A stretch of DNA of 64,000 bases from Metellina segmentata (lineage: Eukaryota > Arthropoda > Arachnida > Araneae > Tetragnathidae). The notes beneath the pieces are model-generated. The model made no database searches and was not told where the DNA came from. It was given only the letters and a program-made list of their open reading frames with translations. The position numbers were made by a program, and so were the translations under genes. Below, one piece after another: positions 45,250 through 57,169 of the stretch; position 1 is the stretch's first letter; each line of letters begins with the position of its first letter. Where the stretch lies: positions 88,962,478 through 89,026,477 of the forward strand of contig OX375873.1 of the NCBI GenBank assembly GCA_947359465.1, in the 5' to 3' direction.

Positions 45250-46019
45250 TTATTAAATCATTTAGTTTACATTCATATAAAGGATGTTGCCCGAAACTTG
45301 AGTTCGTAGAAAAAAATTCATCATCAATTCCAGAATATCTTTCAAGTCGAAAACAGTAGAATTCAGATTAATATTAATTAAAATATCAATACTATACTCC
45401 AGAAGGGTTTTCATTAGAAAATGGTATTCCTACTCTTATAGTTTTTTTTAGCTATGGCGGGCACTTATGAATTTAATCATTGACCAACTACAAGGCCATA
45501 ATCGATGGCCAATTGTAAGAGGGCAAACAGTGGGAGGCTGTCACTACCCATAACTAAGGACAGCACATTTTATGTCCATGACGTTACGTTCGACCCCGGA
45601 ACCTTACGATTCAGAGACCAACACCTTAACCACTAGACCGGTTGGTAGGTGCTATATCTATTATAGTTAATACATTGTATTTTGCATGAACAAAAATAAT
45701 AGTCAACTATGTTTGTTTGATTCCTTCCAAATCATTAAAACACCAAAAGGAAAAAGTTCTTCAACACAAACTTTATAAGGGGAGTCTGTTTTCCTAGATC
45801 AATGAATTTCACAAAAAACAGGGGTATATTAAGTAGTTTTTACAAAGTTTTTACGAAGTTCTGCTTCTGGATAACAAATTTACAAAAACTGGTTCACAAA
45901 CAAAAGTCAAAGCGAAAGTAAAAACTAACTATGCACACGTGCGGAAACTGCAGACGTAACAAGAAAAGGAAATTTAAAATAAATACTGAAACCGAAAGAA
46001 AAACTTTAACAAGTAGTGA
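45250..46019. other. AT-rich stretch with one SINE piece
   Basis: Nothing beyond the family C SINE at 45470-45645. Confidence 0.35.
45470..45645 (-). mobile_element. tRNA-headed SINE (family C)
   Basis: Minus-strand head: accggtctagtggttaaggt, gttggtctctgaatcgtaag, gttccggggtcgaacgta. A- and B-box-like motifs stand at tRNA spacing, so it is clearly tRNA-derived. The body runs to about 45470 (caattggccatcgatta). A true tRNA gene is unlikely because the acceptor stem does not close. Confidence 0.55.
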
Positions 46020-46187
46020 GAAATTTTTTTGGATATTTTCAAAAATGAAACTGTTGGTGAGTCAGGGCGTCATAAGGGAGCAGCCTGACACAGACAGGGA
46101 CAGGCTGCTCTCTGGGTCAGGGCTCCTCCCTGATGACGACCTGATCCACCAATACTTTCATTTTTAAAAATGTCCTAAAAATATTTC
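46020..46187. repeat. Long imperfect hairpin (foldback MITE)
   Basis: Nearly the whole 168 bases fold on themselves. The left arm ttttggatattttcaaaaat...ttggtgagtcagggcgtcat pairs with the right arm read in reverse, ttttaggacatttttaaaaa...ttggtggatcaggtcgtcat. A further GC-rich inner stem exists (gagcagcctg / caggctgctc). The arms differ by scattered substitutions. No coding role. Confidence 0.8.
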
Positions 46188-46495
46188 GTGTGTACCTATC
46201 TATATTTACTTTAAATTTACTTTTGCTTTCGAAATCAGATAAATGTACACACACATATATGTATATATTATTGATAATCTTGCCAAAAAAAGTTTTGGAT
46301 AGTTTTACATTTATATTTGTCCAAAAGCAACTTAAAGTCCTATTTCCAGGTCAACTGACAATTCAATAAATTCACGTTCTAAGTTAGATTAGATGCTTTC
46401 AATGTGATTCGATTTTTTTTTATCGACCCTCAATCAAGACCTAGCAATGCAATATGAAACCCTTGTGTTGACATAGATCACTTTGGAGGCCAGTG
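46188..46495. other. AT-rich spacer
   Basis: Nothing recognised. Confidence 0.4.
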
Positions 46496-47232
46496 ATGTA
46501 GGTAGTTAATTAACGTAGGAACTAGAGTAATACAACGGACCATTGTCGACAGTTTCGTAATTTTGTATTATGGTCAGATGAAGAGTTCAACACCTGAGCT
46601 GGCACCTCAGCCTCTAAACTTCGACACCACACCAAACCAACGTGAGCACATTTCGAAATGACAAATTAACATGCACCAGCCCCATGAAACGACGGTCTTT
46701 AATTGGATCCAGTTTTGAACTATCAACCCTCTATTTGGTAATCTACTACTCTTCCGAGCGGCGGTAGCTCAGTCAGTAGAGCGTCGGGCTCGCATCAGAA
46801 GGGTTGTGGGTTCTGTCCTCGGCGGAGCCTGCAATTCGGATGATTGCGAGATCGGCGCTTCGACCTGGCTAAAGACCGTCGTGTTCACTAATGGTGACTG
46901 GGGCACGTTAAATAGGTCGTGGTCACAAAGTCCCCCATGTTCCCATACCAAATCAATACCTCTGGGGGTACCTGATCAGGGGGTTATCGGCCTCTGATTG
47001 GGATTTAAATTACGATATGTGTGAGTGAATGAATGTATGAAAGGGACCATCCTGTAAAACTGATGTGTCATGTATGTCGAGCAAAGACGGACTTCCTCCC
47101 AATTTGGCTCAATAACATGGAAGGCGCACCCCTCTTGCCGTCTTCGACGGGCCTGGCACTCCTCCGGTCTGCCAGTGTAGGCATAAGAAACAACAACACT
47201 AATCTTCCAACTGAGCGACCGTGGCTCGGTTG
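46496..47232 (-). mobile_element. SINE A copy interrupted by a SINE B insertion
   Basis: Minus-strand SINE A occupies 46496-46755 (3' part ggtagttaattaacgtagga; core attaaagaccgtcgtttcat on minus). It resumes at about 47199-47232, whose minus strand reads gccacggtcgctcagttgga, the tRNA A-box region of the head. The SINE B unit at 46756-47198 sits between. Confidence 0.7.
46756..47198 (+). mobile_element. tRNA-derived SINE (family B), second copy
   Basis: Same layout as 18454-18913 and roughly 90 % identical by eye: gcggtagctcagtcagtaga, gttgtgggttctgtcctcgg, aaagaccgtcgtgttcacta, a tail ending gcataagaaacaacaac. A short imperfect target duplication (tactcttcc / ctaatcttcc) flanks it. The open frames here are not genes. 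Confidence 0.85.
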
Positions 47233-47520
47233 GAAAAATAATGTTTACCCTTTAAAATTTGAGAAATTTATAAAAAACCTTTAACATTATTTTTGTCATT
47301 ACTTTACCAATCTTCGTTAAGTACTTCTAATAATTTAATAAAGAGTAAGGAAAATATTTTCTGGCCTAGTCAATACGAATCACAGCATGCTCAAGGAAGT
47401 TTGTATTGCAATGAACATAATAAAATGTTTTTGAAATGCATTTTATGGGCTTATCTTTTAAGAAAGAAAGAAAACACCGTGGATATTTTTTCCCAACAAC
47501 CAAGCTTCATCGAAATATCT
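47233..47520. other. AT-rich spacer
   Basis: Nothing recognised; the frame at 47293-47547 has no motif. Confidence 0.35.
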
Positions 47521-47648
47521 GAGTTGCTTAGTCAAGATACTTTGTGAGAATTCTGCTTTGTAGAGTTGCTTAGTCAAGATATATTGTGAGAATTCTGCTT
47601 TGTAGAGTTGCTTAGTCAAGATATATTGTGAGAATTCTGCTTTGTAGA
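47521..47648. repeat. Tandem repeat, 42-bp unit x 3
   Basis: Units start gagttgcttagtcaagata at 47521, 47563 and 47605. They are nearly identical (one has actttg where the others have atattg), so the amplification is recent. Confidence 0.95.
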
Positions 47649-50640
47649 AAATAGGCTTAATCTATATGGATCGAACTTATCGTTTTCGGAACCTTAAAAT
47701 TCTTTACAAGAAAGAAAAACGCTTACTATTTTGTAAGTCACTGATCGATATTAAAGTTATTTTTAGTAACCGATCTAGAATTCGAATGAGTGAGGGAGAT
47801 GACAATAGAAACTTTTTCTGACGGAAAGCTCATGAAAAATGTAACGATTGCACAAAACAAGAAATAAAAGTTCTCAAGATCACTTTCAGAATAGGAACAA
47901 ATGACATCATTTGGTCTTAACAGATTGTGTACTGCAGAAAATTCTATTTCTTCAGTATCTATGCTAACACGCTTGAACAGTTTTAAATTTATTTTACTGA
48001 AGAGTGGCACGATGGTAAGTTTATTTTTCTTTTTTAGATAATAGCATCTGTCACAGAACTATAGAAATAGTTTTAAAACTGAATTGCACGGCAAGATGGA
48101 ATAACGGAACTATAGCCCTCTCCTATATTCGGGTAGATCAATTTTCTTTGTTATTTTTGGAATCGGAAAGTGCTTAGAAATGGACACAAAACACAATTTT
48201 TCGAGAATTTAAGTGTTTCAGTTGGTATTAATTAGCTGTGAGTGGGTACAATTGTTTTTGTTATATTTAGCATTTCAAGTGCTTTGAAGAACTACATCTC
48301 ATCCAAGATTCGGTCGATTTTTCAGAGATATCTCGTCGAAAGAAAACTGACCTATTACTTCAAGGAGAAAGAAGATTCAAGTAGAAAATGCAAACTGTCC
48401 CTTGCCCAGGACTGGTGAGAGGTTGAGACAGGTTTTGGACAGGAGAGGACACCAGAGGTTGGGTGCTACAGGGCTTCTACAGGGCTAATCTTCGATGCTT
48501 GGATAAACCACCAGACCGGTTTACTAGATAAATAGTCGGAGTTAATGACTGAAAAAAGACTTCTAAAAATGATTTCATGAGCAGAATTGTAGTAATACGT
48601 ACCTTGTAGGTAATTTATGAAGAATATATGCAACACATACTATATGTAATAGTGACTTATGGAATATATAGAAATGTGTTTAATACAGCTTTTATACGTG
48701 GAAACTTTTATTTGTGTGACGCTTAACTTATAATTTATATTTTGTTTGATTTTGATCGTTTTTCAAAATTGGGAAAATATATGAACAAGTTGTGCCAAAC
48801 ATTATTTATGCTTGAAACTAAGCAAATTTGCAAAGGGCATACATTTTTTTAGTCAAATTTATTCTGATATTTATCACATATGAAATTCTAAAAATTAATA
48901 AAAGGAATCAAAATATCAAATCAATGCAGAATCATCAGAGAACCGATAGTGAAAATGTCTCAAACTAAATAAATCCCTGATGGTCGGATATTTTATTAAA
49001 ACTGAAACAAAGAAATAAGATGACAAGACTAAACATGCAGAGTAAACAAAATTTCTTCAAACTCCTTTGTTCGGTTACACATCTTTACAGAAAAAGCATC
49101 TCATGGAGAATGCTAGTTTTCCAAATTATAATCAAATATGAATAACGATATCTGTTAGTTGTTATTTGTAATTCTACCAATAAACATAACACTGGATACA
49201 CATTTCATGGAACGTTAGCCTAAAATATCAGTAAAACACGAGTAATAATCTGAAAAGGCAGCAAAAAGTTATTACTCTGAATATTACGTCTACTAAATGA
49301 ACAAAAATAATCCATCTGGGCTAATAAAGCGGTCCACTTTCAATTTACCGCCCACAAAATTTAAAGAATCCCCTAATTCTCACGATAATTCGTATTAATT
49401 GCCGGTTTGGTTTGCCCATTTTTACCGATTTGGGACGATATTCACTTGTATGGACACTTTTCCCATCAAATCGCAACTCGTTAGCTCCGGAATTCTTTTC
49501 GAATTTTGCAATAACGATGCCATGGAGACAAATCAGCTCAACTTAATCATCGTTTACCGGGGACTTCCAAGTATCCCACTACTAATTCCCACGAGTTAAA
49601 AATGTCGAAGAACAAAACAGAAGTAGTAAACGTGTTACGGTAGTCGAGAAAAAAAAGCGCACAGAGTAACCATTAGCAACGAATTCGCGCTGCGTTTCCA
49701 TTTCGAGAGACATAATTCTGTAATCCCGCAGATTACGTGTTCGTATGTGGTTGGTCTAATGTTTGTTTATTACTTGTGAGGAGAATCGGGTGGGTCTTGA
49801 CATTTTACGTGAAATCGCTTCTAATCAGGTTTAGGATGATGAAATAACAATAATTAGTGTTTGGGGATTCTGATTAGCGGAAAAAGATATGCAAATTTCA
49901 AAACGAGGCCTAATTAAAATAGACGCAGAAGACTTTTTTAAAAGTATTTTAAGTGGCTATTTGGTGCTCATAATGTCGTTCAACGTTCAGAATAGTTTAT
50001 TAATGCAGATTTATTGCTGCGTTCTTAATGCTCAAAGCTGGTACAGACTTTGAGGTCTGTTTAAACGAAATAATTTACTAGTTGAGCTTTTATTCTTCAA
50101 ACAATTTTGGATATCAAAAGTATTATTTTCTCTAAATATGTGTACCATTATTTTAGAAATACAATTATAATGTATTTATTCCAGAGGGAATCATTTCTAA
50201 AATTATTTTAAACGAATCGTGATGTTAGTGAAACGATACAAGTTCCATTTAAAAAGTAAATGCTATGCAGATTTGAGAATATGAGAAAAAATTCATTCGT
50301 TTAAAGTATGAAATATATATTCGTTATACGAAAACAAACGAACACTACATGAGACATATTTGGCTTTAAAATTGTATATTATGCCGAATATTGATTTGAA
50401 GCGAATTCTCAAGGTTTAAAAATGTATCGAATTTGAACTGTTTCGACGATCGAAAAAAAATGATTAAAACAGTATTTAATATTTTTATGTGAAAAGATCG
50501 CGTGAAAGAAAAGACAAAATGAGTTTTGCACCTAGATTAAAATCAATAATAGAAGTATAGAAAATTCTTTATATTTAAGAGGGCTCTGTTTTTTCTTATT
50601 TTTCCATGTTCTTTCATTATTTGTGTCATTTAAATTCTAT
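47649..50640. other. AT-rich stretch, nothing recognised
   Basis: A less AT-rich block at 49390-49620 contains a 66-codon frame without a known domain. Otherwise short frames only. Confidence 0.4.
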
Positions 50641-50765
50641 GGTAGGAGGTCACAGTATTCCAGTTAGTAGAGTCACAGATTAGAAAACGGAGGGTAGCGA
50701 GTATCAAACTAGATTCAACCAAATACGATCTTGTACATGACACTGATGCACGTTAAGAATAAGTC
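50641..50765 (+). mobile_element. SINE A, 5' (tRNA head) fragment
   Basis: ggaggtcacagtattccagt, tagtagagtcacagattaga, acggagggtagcgagtatca, then a degraded core caaccaaatacgatcttgta and gatgcacgttaagaa. Confidence 0.6.
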
Positions 50766-52919
50766 AGATAAGAATACTTTCATCCATGCATATTTGTTCT
50801 AATCTCTATGACACGAAAATAATCAATCGAAATATTATTACAGAGACGCATTCCATTTTGAATTTTTATACAATAATCAAGTAAAACAAATCTGACAGAA
50901 ATACTTCTTACATAACTAAAACGTCCAAACCTAGTATCGAACCACTAAAGCTATCCAAAGCACTAAACGTATCCTCGTGAAGAAAATTTTCATTTGCATA
51001 TTTAAAGGCATTCCTTTTAGAAAAAGATTTCCGCGTTGCTAATGCGGTAGCAATGAATAATAATTTATGTCTAGCAAAACACGCATTTTTTCAGCCAAAT
51101 TGCGAAAATAAATTCATGTTTCTGGAAAATGAAAGGGATTTAACGTATAAATCAAAGCATCACTGCTTAAATTTACTCCGGTTTTAAGTAACTGACAAAA
51201 GAAGAACGCATTAGTTCAGGGGAAAGGGAAAAAACCGGAATTAATATTAACTGAGGAAATACCCTGCAAGCTTTGTTTTCGTGCGAGGGCGTTTTTCTCG
51301 TGTGTTTCATAATTCTTTGTCGAATTAAGGTTTAAAACGCAATTAATTAAGCCTTCCTTTGTTGTTACTTGCTCAAAATATCTAAATGCCTGGATGGCCT
51401 GAAGCTCTTTCTATAGAGGGTGTTCTTTATTTTGTCGGGTGCCTTCTCGTATAGCCGCAGGATCAAACGCAATTAGTAAGTTGATTAAAGGGAAATTTTT
51501 TTTCCCAAGTTGCAGCTTTTTTATGTAATCATAGTTATGCGATAATTTTGTATCATAATACTATACTCTCAAAGTATCTAGTTACTGCCTTAGTCGTGGA
51601 TAGTCTCTCTGATACTCTGACCAATGGAATAAAATGAAATAAACAGCCTGACCGCGTTGTAATCAATTACTCTCAGACAGTCTGAGCCTGCTTGTTTGTT
51701 TGAAAGAGGAATAAAAATTGTTGCGTCGTCATTTTCGGGGCTTCGATTTCGAAATCCGAGATATTCCGGCAATCCAGACATGGCCAATTTTACTAATGTC
51801 GATGTAACGATCTCCCGACATGCGATTACGAACACAGATAGGTTTTAAGAACACTTGTTCTTGTGTTCTGGTTGCTACTGTTCTAGTAGACGAACATCCA
51901 TGTATGATAGTGCATGTGTTCTGATACGATCAAGAATACGAAACGTTGGGTGCTGTTTTGGAAAAAAAAAACACGAATAAAGCAGATTCGTTGTACACTT
52001 CAGAGGAGAGAGACGTGTTTTTGTACCGGACGGGGCGACGTGCTTTTTTGAAACTTTTATATTATCTTGTAAATAAATGTGCGTGTCCAATTAAGGTATG
52101 TAGTGTCCCTCTGTTCTTGGCCACTACTACACACATTGTCTATCAAATTACACTTCGCTCGGTCACTCTGATAGTCGACATATAAAGTAATCAAGATATT
52201 GCCGATTTTTTGACAAACTAGATCATAAACTGGTCAGTGTTATTCTGGTGATGTTTTCTCTTTCATCGAATTCTGGTCATTTTTCTAATAACTGAAGACA
52301 TTTGTTAATGAGTATTTGCTAATGGCTCTTCGAGACAACTACCAGGCTAATTTAGCATTAGAAATACGGGAAGTTGCCTTATACCTAAAATGAAGAGGGT
52401 TATTGTGATCCCACATTCTAATAGATCTAAGGACCAAATTAAACAGATTACATTAGAAAACAGATGATAGATTAGAATACGAATTAAAGATTTATATCAC
52501 ACTGACTATGTGTTCCTATTCAATTTCCCCAACGGGGAAAACGTTCCTGGTACTATTAGGGAATACCATAAAGTCCATTCTGCCCCCAGCCGTGATTCTA
52601 AGTATAGGTTACCATATCTAACTTTATAGCCAGCTAGGACAACATAATTAAATATACAATAAGTGTGGACCAAATAATTAAAAGTCATAAATTAGCAGAG
52701 CATTCCATTTAATGATGAGGGAGTTTATATGTTGGTTGGTCTTGGATTTTATGGGGCTAGGGCACTATTTGGTCAAGTTGTTACAAGCACAAGACAGGCA
52801 ATGTAAAGTAAGTACGAAAAGAAAGAATAGAGTACAGAAATACCACTTGGACATTCTGAAGTCGCGCCAATATATTTACCAGATGCAGTAAGTCCCATGA
52901 ATAGAGAATATATCACTAG
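50766..52919. other. AT-rich stretch, nothing recognised
   Basis: Frames at 51590-51835 and 51875-52090 on minus overlap plus-strand frames and show no family. Confidence 0.4.
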
Positions 52920-52927
52920 ATGTACAC

Positions 52928-54672
52928 TAGGGTGGAGCGAAAAACACGAATTTCGGAAAGTGAAAACGCCTATGGTGGAAATACTTGGGAACTACAATGC
53001 TTATTAACAATACAAATTATGAGCTTAATCAATTAATATCTTCATGTGCCAAAATTACTTTCAAATTTCGAAATTTTGCCAATTTTTTCACAAAAATGAT
53101 AATAACGCATTTAAAAATTTTTAATACATTTTATTTAAAGAAATAAGTGGGTGAAATGAACTTCCCTGCGTGTAAAAAAAAAGTTTTACACCTAACATTA
53201 TCCCGGAAAATAAAAATTTCCCCCTGTTTTTAGAGCGCTATCACGCGCGTCTCCACTCCTCTCAATAGACTCATCATTGCGACCACGCGTTTACACGGGC
53301 GCTTCCCCTTGCAGCTCTTCGCTGTTTTTGCATTATGAAAACAACCCAGAACTCAGCACGAGGAGGTGGTTGCATATCGAATTCCACCCCACCCCCCTAA
53401 AAATTTCAATTTAAGTTACTAGCTTATCCTAAAAAATTAAATTGAAGTTACTGGCAAGTGGTTTAGCTTAAAAGTGTGTGTGAAAAAAATGTCAACATTT
53501 CCAATGACCAATTTTTGAAATGTCCTTTGATCTGTTAAAAAAGCTCTTTCAGCAATAGGTACTTTCATTTTGAAAGTACAGCTGAGAAAGTTCTTACCTT
53601 TACAAATGCTAATATCAAATAGATTTTTTTCTGCTGATTCCCTGAAGGACACAAGCTTTTTCGAGAAATCTCGTTTGCCAGTATTTTGTAATAGTTTCTT
53701 AATATTTCTATATGCTTTATGGTATATTTTCAGCATATATATTATTTGTTGGTTTGTTACAGTTGGAATCGAACTAATTCCTCATAATCTTTAAAGCTAT
53801 TTAATTAAAATTGAACATACATCAGCCACATACAATCATCTCTTTTATAATCTTTCTGTATGTAAAGATAATACTTCATAACATCTGCATATGTTGGAAG
53901 CATGTTAGGCTTCGTTATTTTAGCCATTCCAAACACGGGACATACATCTACTGATAGTGTCCTAGGGATTTCGACTTATTCATAGAACCTCTCGGATCCT
54001 TAACACAAACAAAACCCAAACAAAACTTTACTTAAAGATTAAAATTCAAAATAAAAAATATCTAAAATAAAAACAAATAAACAGCAAAATACGCACCAAC
54101 AAACGAAAGCGAATCAATTTGAACAAAGGACTTAGCTTCCCTCGATAGACATGATAGGTAGGGCATTTGCAGGTGGATACACCTACAAGATATTTACAAA
54201 AAAAAGAGGGCGGGTATTTAAAGAAACCCAGACACCTCCACTCCATGTGGTGAAATACGAGTTATTTACCCCGTATAAACAAGCGAAGAAAGGGAAGCGC
54301 CCGTGCACCCTAGTAGTTGAGGAACGTAATGATGAGTCTATTGAGAGGAGTGGAGACGTGCGTGATATAGCGCTCTAAAAAAAGGGGAATTTTTTCCGGG
54401 ATAATGTTAGGTGTAACACTTTTTTTTACAAGCAGGAAAGTTCATTTCACCCACCCATGGCTTTAAATAAGATATATTAAAATTTTTAAATGCGTTATTA
54501 TTTTTTTTGTGAAGAAATTGGCAACATTTGGAAATTTCAAAGTGATTTTGGCACTTGAAGATATTAATTGATTTAGCTCATATTTTGTATTATTAATAAG
54601 CATGGAAGTCCCCAACTATTCCCACCATGGGCTTTTTCAATTTCCGAAATTGGTGTTTTTCGCTCCACCCTA
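52928..54672. mobile_element. 1.7-kb element with inverted arms of about 400 bp and 8-bp duplication
   Basis: The left end is TAGGGTGGAGCGAAAAACAC and the right end is its inverse, gttt...cgctccaccctA at 54672. Inverted similarity continues for roughly 400 bases per side: cctaacattatcccgg / ccgggataatgttagg, gagcgctatcacgcg / cgtgatatagcgctc, ctctcaatagactcatcatt / its inverse, and cgggcgcttccc / gggaagcgcccg. The 8 bases outside are ATGTACAC (52920-52927) and ATATACAC (54673-54680), 7 of 8 equal. The 8-bp duplication suggests a hAT-type or related enzyme, but arms this long are unusual for hAT. The centre carries a remnant gene at 53437-53790 on the minus strand. Confidence 0.8.
53437..53790 (-). 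pseudogene. Remnant of the long-arm element's own gene
   Basis: The frame is open on the minus strand from about 53790, IPTVTNQQIIYMLKIYHKAY, then GKRDFSKKLVSFRESAEKNL, then FDISICKGKNFLSCTFKMKV, then PIAERAFLTDQRTFQKLVIG, ending SI with a stop at 53437-53439. From memory this resembles an uncharacterised ORF recurring in arthropod repeats in which RESA..LFDI is followed by a CxC...C.C cluster and then E..FL.DQR. Here only two of those Cys remain. It is probably the N-terminal part of the element-encoded protein. The function of the full protein is unknown to me and the catalytic part is missing. Confidence 0.5.
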
Positions 54673-54689
54673 ATATACACTCTGTAAAC

Positions 54690-55320
54690 CAAAGCGCTAT
54701 GGCTTAATGGCAGTAGTGGGTCATCTGGCGGAAAGGGTGATACAGAAAGGGCTACGGTCCAAGTATGCTTCACTCTGGCATGGCGCTGACCGTCCTATGG
54801 GATCTGGTGATTGACGAACCTTTGGCTGTAGAGTTTCATGATCCGGACAGCAGGATCGGGTTGGATGGCTCTGCGGGGGTATTACACGGAATCCCCAACC
54901 AAGTATCGACAGAAAGTACACGCGTTTCTAACGTTTACGACCCTGTACGGTTAGGAATGGAAAATTAAGGTTCCTGGCGGTTGTCACCAAATGCAGTGCC
55001 AAACGCTAAAAGGCCGTGTGTTCCCCACACCTGGACAAGTGGTCGCTGGGAAGAACAACGCGCAAGGTTCCCTGTAACTTCCTTAGCAGTCAGCTCTTGT
55101 TGCGAGTTATGCCTAAATCTAAAGGCATACTTTCTCGACACCTCTGGGTCGACCAAGTCTACTTCCCTGCTCAGACAATGTTGGCGGTGGTGGTTCAAAT
55201 ATGATGTACTCCTAACCGGGGAGACACGAGGGGGGGGGGAAGTGCAGCACTCAAATGAACTGGAACTGATACAGTATACATATCCAAAGAAGATGTGCCC
55301 CTGAGGAGAGGATGTTTATA
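54690..55320. other. GC-richer block of unknown nature
   Basis: Starts 18 bases after the long-arm element with gcgctatggcttaatggcag, which is faintly like a tRNA A box but has no B box at the right distance. Frames are open on both strands throughout with no domain. A run of 9 G occurs near 55230. Parts resemble 31000-31500 in reverse. An unrecognised repeat is likely. Confidence 0.35.
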
Positions 55321-56051
55321 GAGATGGAAAGTAATGTTAGGGCCACTCAGGCCCCTTGAGTGTTTTTAGTTTTGAAATGGTTTTCCAAAAGGGTTTACAT
55401 ATGCTAGCAGACTTGAGCACATTAACTGTGCCAAAGTTCATTGATTTTAAATTCCACTTGATATCAATACCGCATACTTTATTCAAATTTATTCATAATG
55501 AATTTAAGCAGCATTGATTCTCCAAATGAAATCAAATTAGTCAAAAATATGAAATGGAATTTTGTATTTACACATTTCAAATATACTCTCTCTGGTGTTA
55601 ATTCTTATTTCCAATGAAATGCTTGATAAAAAGTTCACACATCTGTCAAGATACAGCAATTAGTTTCTGCACGTCTACTTCAACAATCTTTCCTGCTTGC
55701 CTTTTTGTTGCTATCTTGTAATTTTACTAGTTAATGCCTTATTCTCTTTTATTCTACTTTGAGGCTCTGAGCTCTGCTCATTGAGTGGGGTGTGTTACTT
55801 TAATTTTTTTTTACTTTCCTTTGTATTATCTTGCTTCTTTATTATTAGTGATTTTGTTTCTTTGATGTTGGCTTGGTTCCATAAAGCTATAAACGGGTCT
55901 CATGAAAGTTCAATCCCTTGGTACACATTGAGGTTTCAAGGTCACCGCTTACGAGATTTTTTTAAACCAGTTTTTGGGATGTAATTTGTACAAGCTTTTA
56001 AGACTGCATAATTAACGCATTTATTAAAAAAAAATTATGTACACATTCACA
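55321..56051. other. AT-rich stretch, nothing recognised
   Basis: Short frames only. Confidence 0.4.
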
Positions 56052-56430
56052 GAAGTAGTAGTTAATTAACGTCTCACTGGAGCAAAACAACTGGCTTTTG
56101 GCGACGATCCAGAATTCATCCCGAATTGGACAACTTTTCCAAAGACAACTCTTCGTAATTTTGAACCACGATCAGATGAAGAGAACAACACTTGAACTGG
56201 CACCCCACTCTCCAAATTTCCAAATTACTCCTACGTGAGGAAATTTGAGGCCACGAAAGATTTACCGTGCAGCAGCCCCCGTGTACACAACCCCGTGTTT
56301 GGGGGAGTCCGCCTCCCTCTTGGAATGTCGATCGGGTGTTTTCCCTATGACACCTGCAACACTCAAGGAACACACTTGTCAAATCCTACACGTGCGAGTT
56401 TCCTCTTTGAACCTTGCAACCGTTAGAAAG
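56052..56430 (-). mobile_element. SINE A, diverged copy with an internal insertion
   Basis: agttaattaacgtctcactg, ttggcgacgatccagaattc, tttgaaccacgatcagatga, caccccactctccaaatttc. Near 56280-56395 an unrelated GC-rich piece (gtgtttgggggagtcc) interrupts it before ttgaaccttgcaaccgttag, the B-box region. Confidence 0.6.
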
Positions 56431-56734
56431 TGATGTGTGAGAGCTGGTGCCAGATGCCAGAAATCAGCACCGCTGTCACACATGTTGTTCGTTGGGGTCA
56501 TCTGCTCCCTTCTTGTGGCCGGCCCCCACGATGATCTGGGTGTCGAAAATGTTTTTTTTTCCAGAAGTCACTTGGCATAGACGTAAAGCAAGGTACAACA
56601 AAAATGTTCTAAAGATAATTTTTAAATCCTGCTCCATTAGGCGTGAAAAGAATAAAACGAAATTAATGAAAGTACAAACTGTTTTTAATTATTCACATGT
56701 CGAAATTTGTTATTTCGTTATCTGATCGTCTTCA

Positions 56735-56843
56735 TAATTACGAGGGGTTGCCCCCGAATCTTACCCTTTGCGATTGATTATGAACCATCGCCAGCAACTC
56801 GTTGTGTTGTTACAATTCGACGTAAATTCAACTACCTTAATTC
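56735..56843 (+). mobile_element. SINE A, 3' fragment
   Basis: aattacgaggggttgccccc, tatgaaccatcgccagcaac, tcgttgtgttgttacaattc, gacgtaaattcaactacctt. Confidence 0.65.
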
Positions 56844-57169
56844 ACTGCAAACCAACATACCTATGCGCTAGCGCAAACGATAATTATTTGGTGTGGTACA
56901 CAAATATAACCCAATCCTCCCCAGACTCGCCAGAAGGCTCACTTACAATGAACATGCAACACTACAGGAGTTAGTGATGCATATTCATTGTAGATGGAGA
57001 TTCACAGGGTCTGAACTGAGAACTCGAACTCTCTACAACGATATTCTCGTTCCAGTTCGGAGTAAACTAAGATATATTTGTTAATTAATGCCTGATAAAG
57101 AATAGCTCTCATTACTTTATTTCAAATACATGAGAGATGGTTATAAGAGTCGCAATCATTTGCTACGGT
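56844..57169. other. Spacer, nothing recognised
   Basis: No supported feature. Confidence 0.35.

Noticed and set aside
45575..45640. tRNA gene on the minus strand
   Set aside because: Acceptor stem halves are not complementary and similar heads occur in other SINE copies.
46769..47284. Several frames of 60-83 codons
   Set aside because: They duplicate frames in the other SINE B copy and lie in non-coding SINE sequence.
54690..54730. tRNA-like A box starting a SINE
   Set aside because: No B box at the expected distance and no second copy of the head.
55004..55204. Overlapping frames on both strands
   Set aside because: GC-rich non-coding DNA gives open frames on both strands; no recognisable residue pattern.
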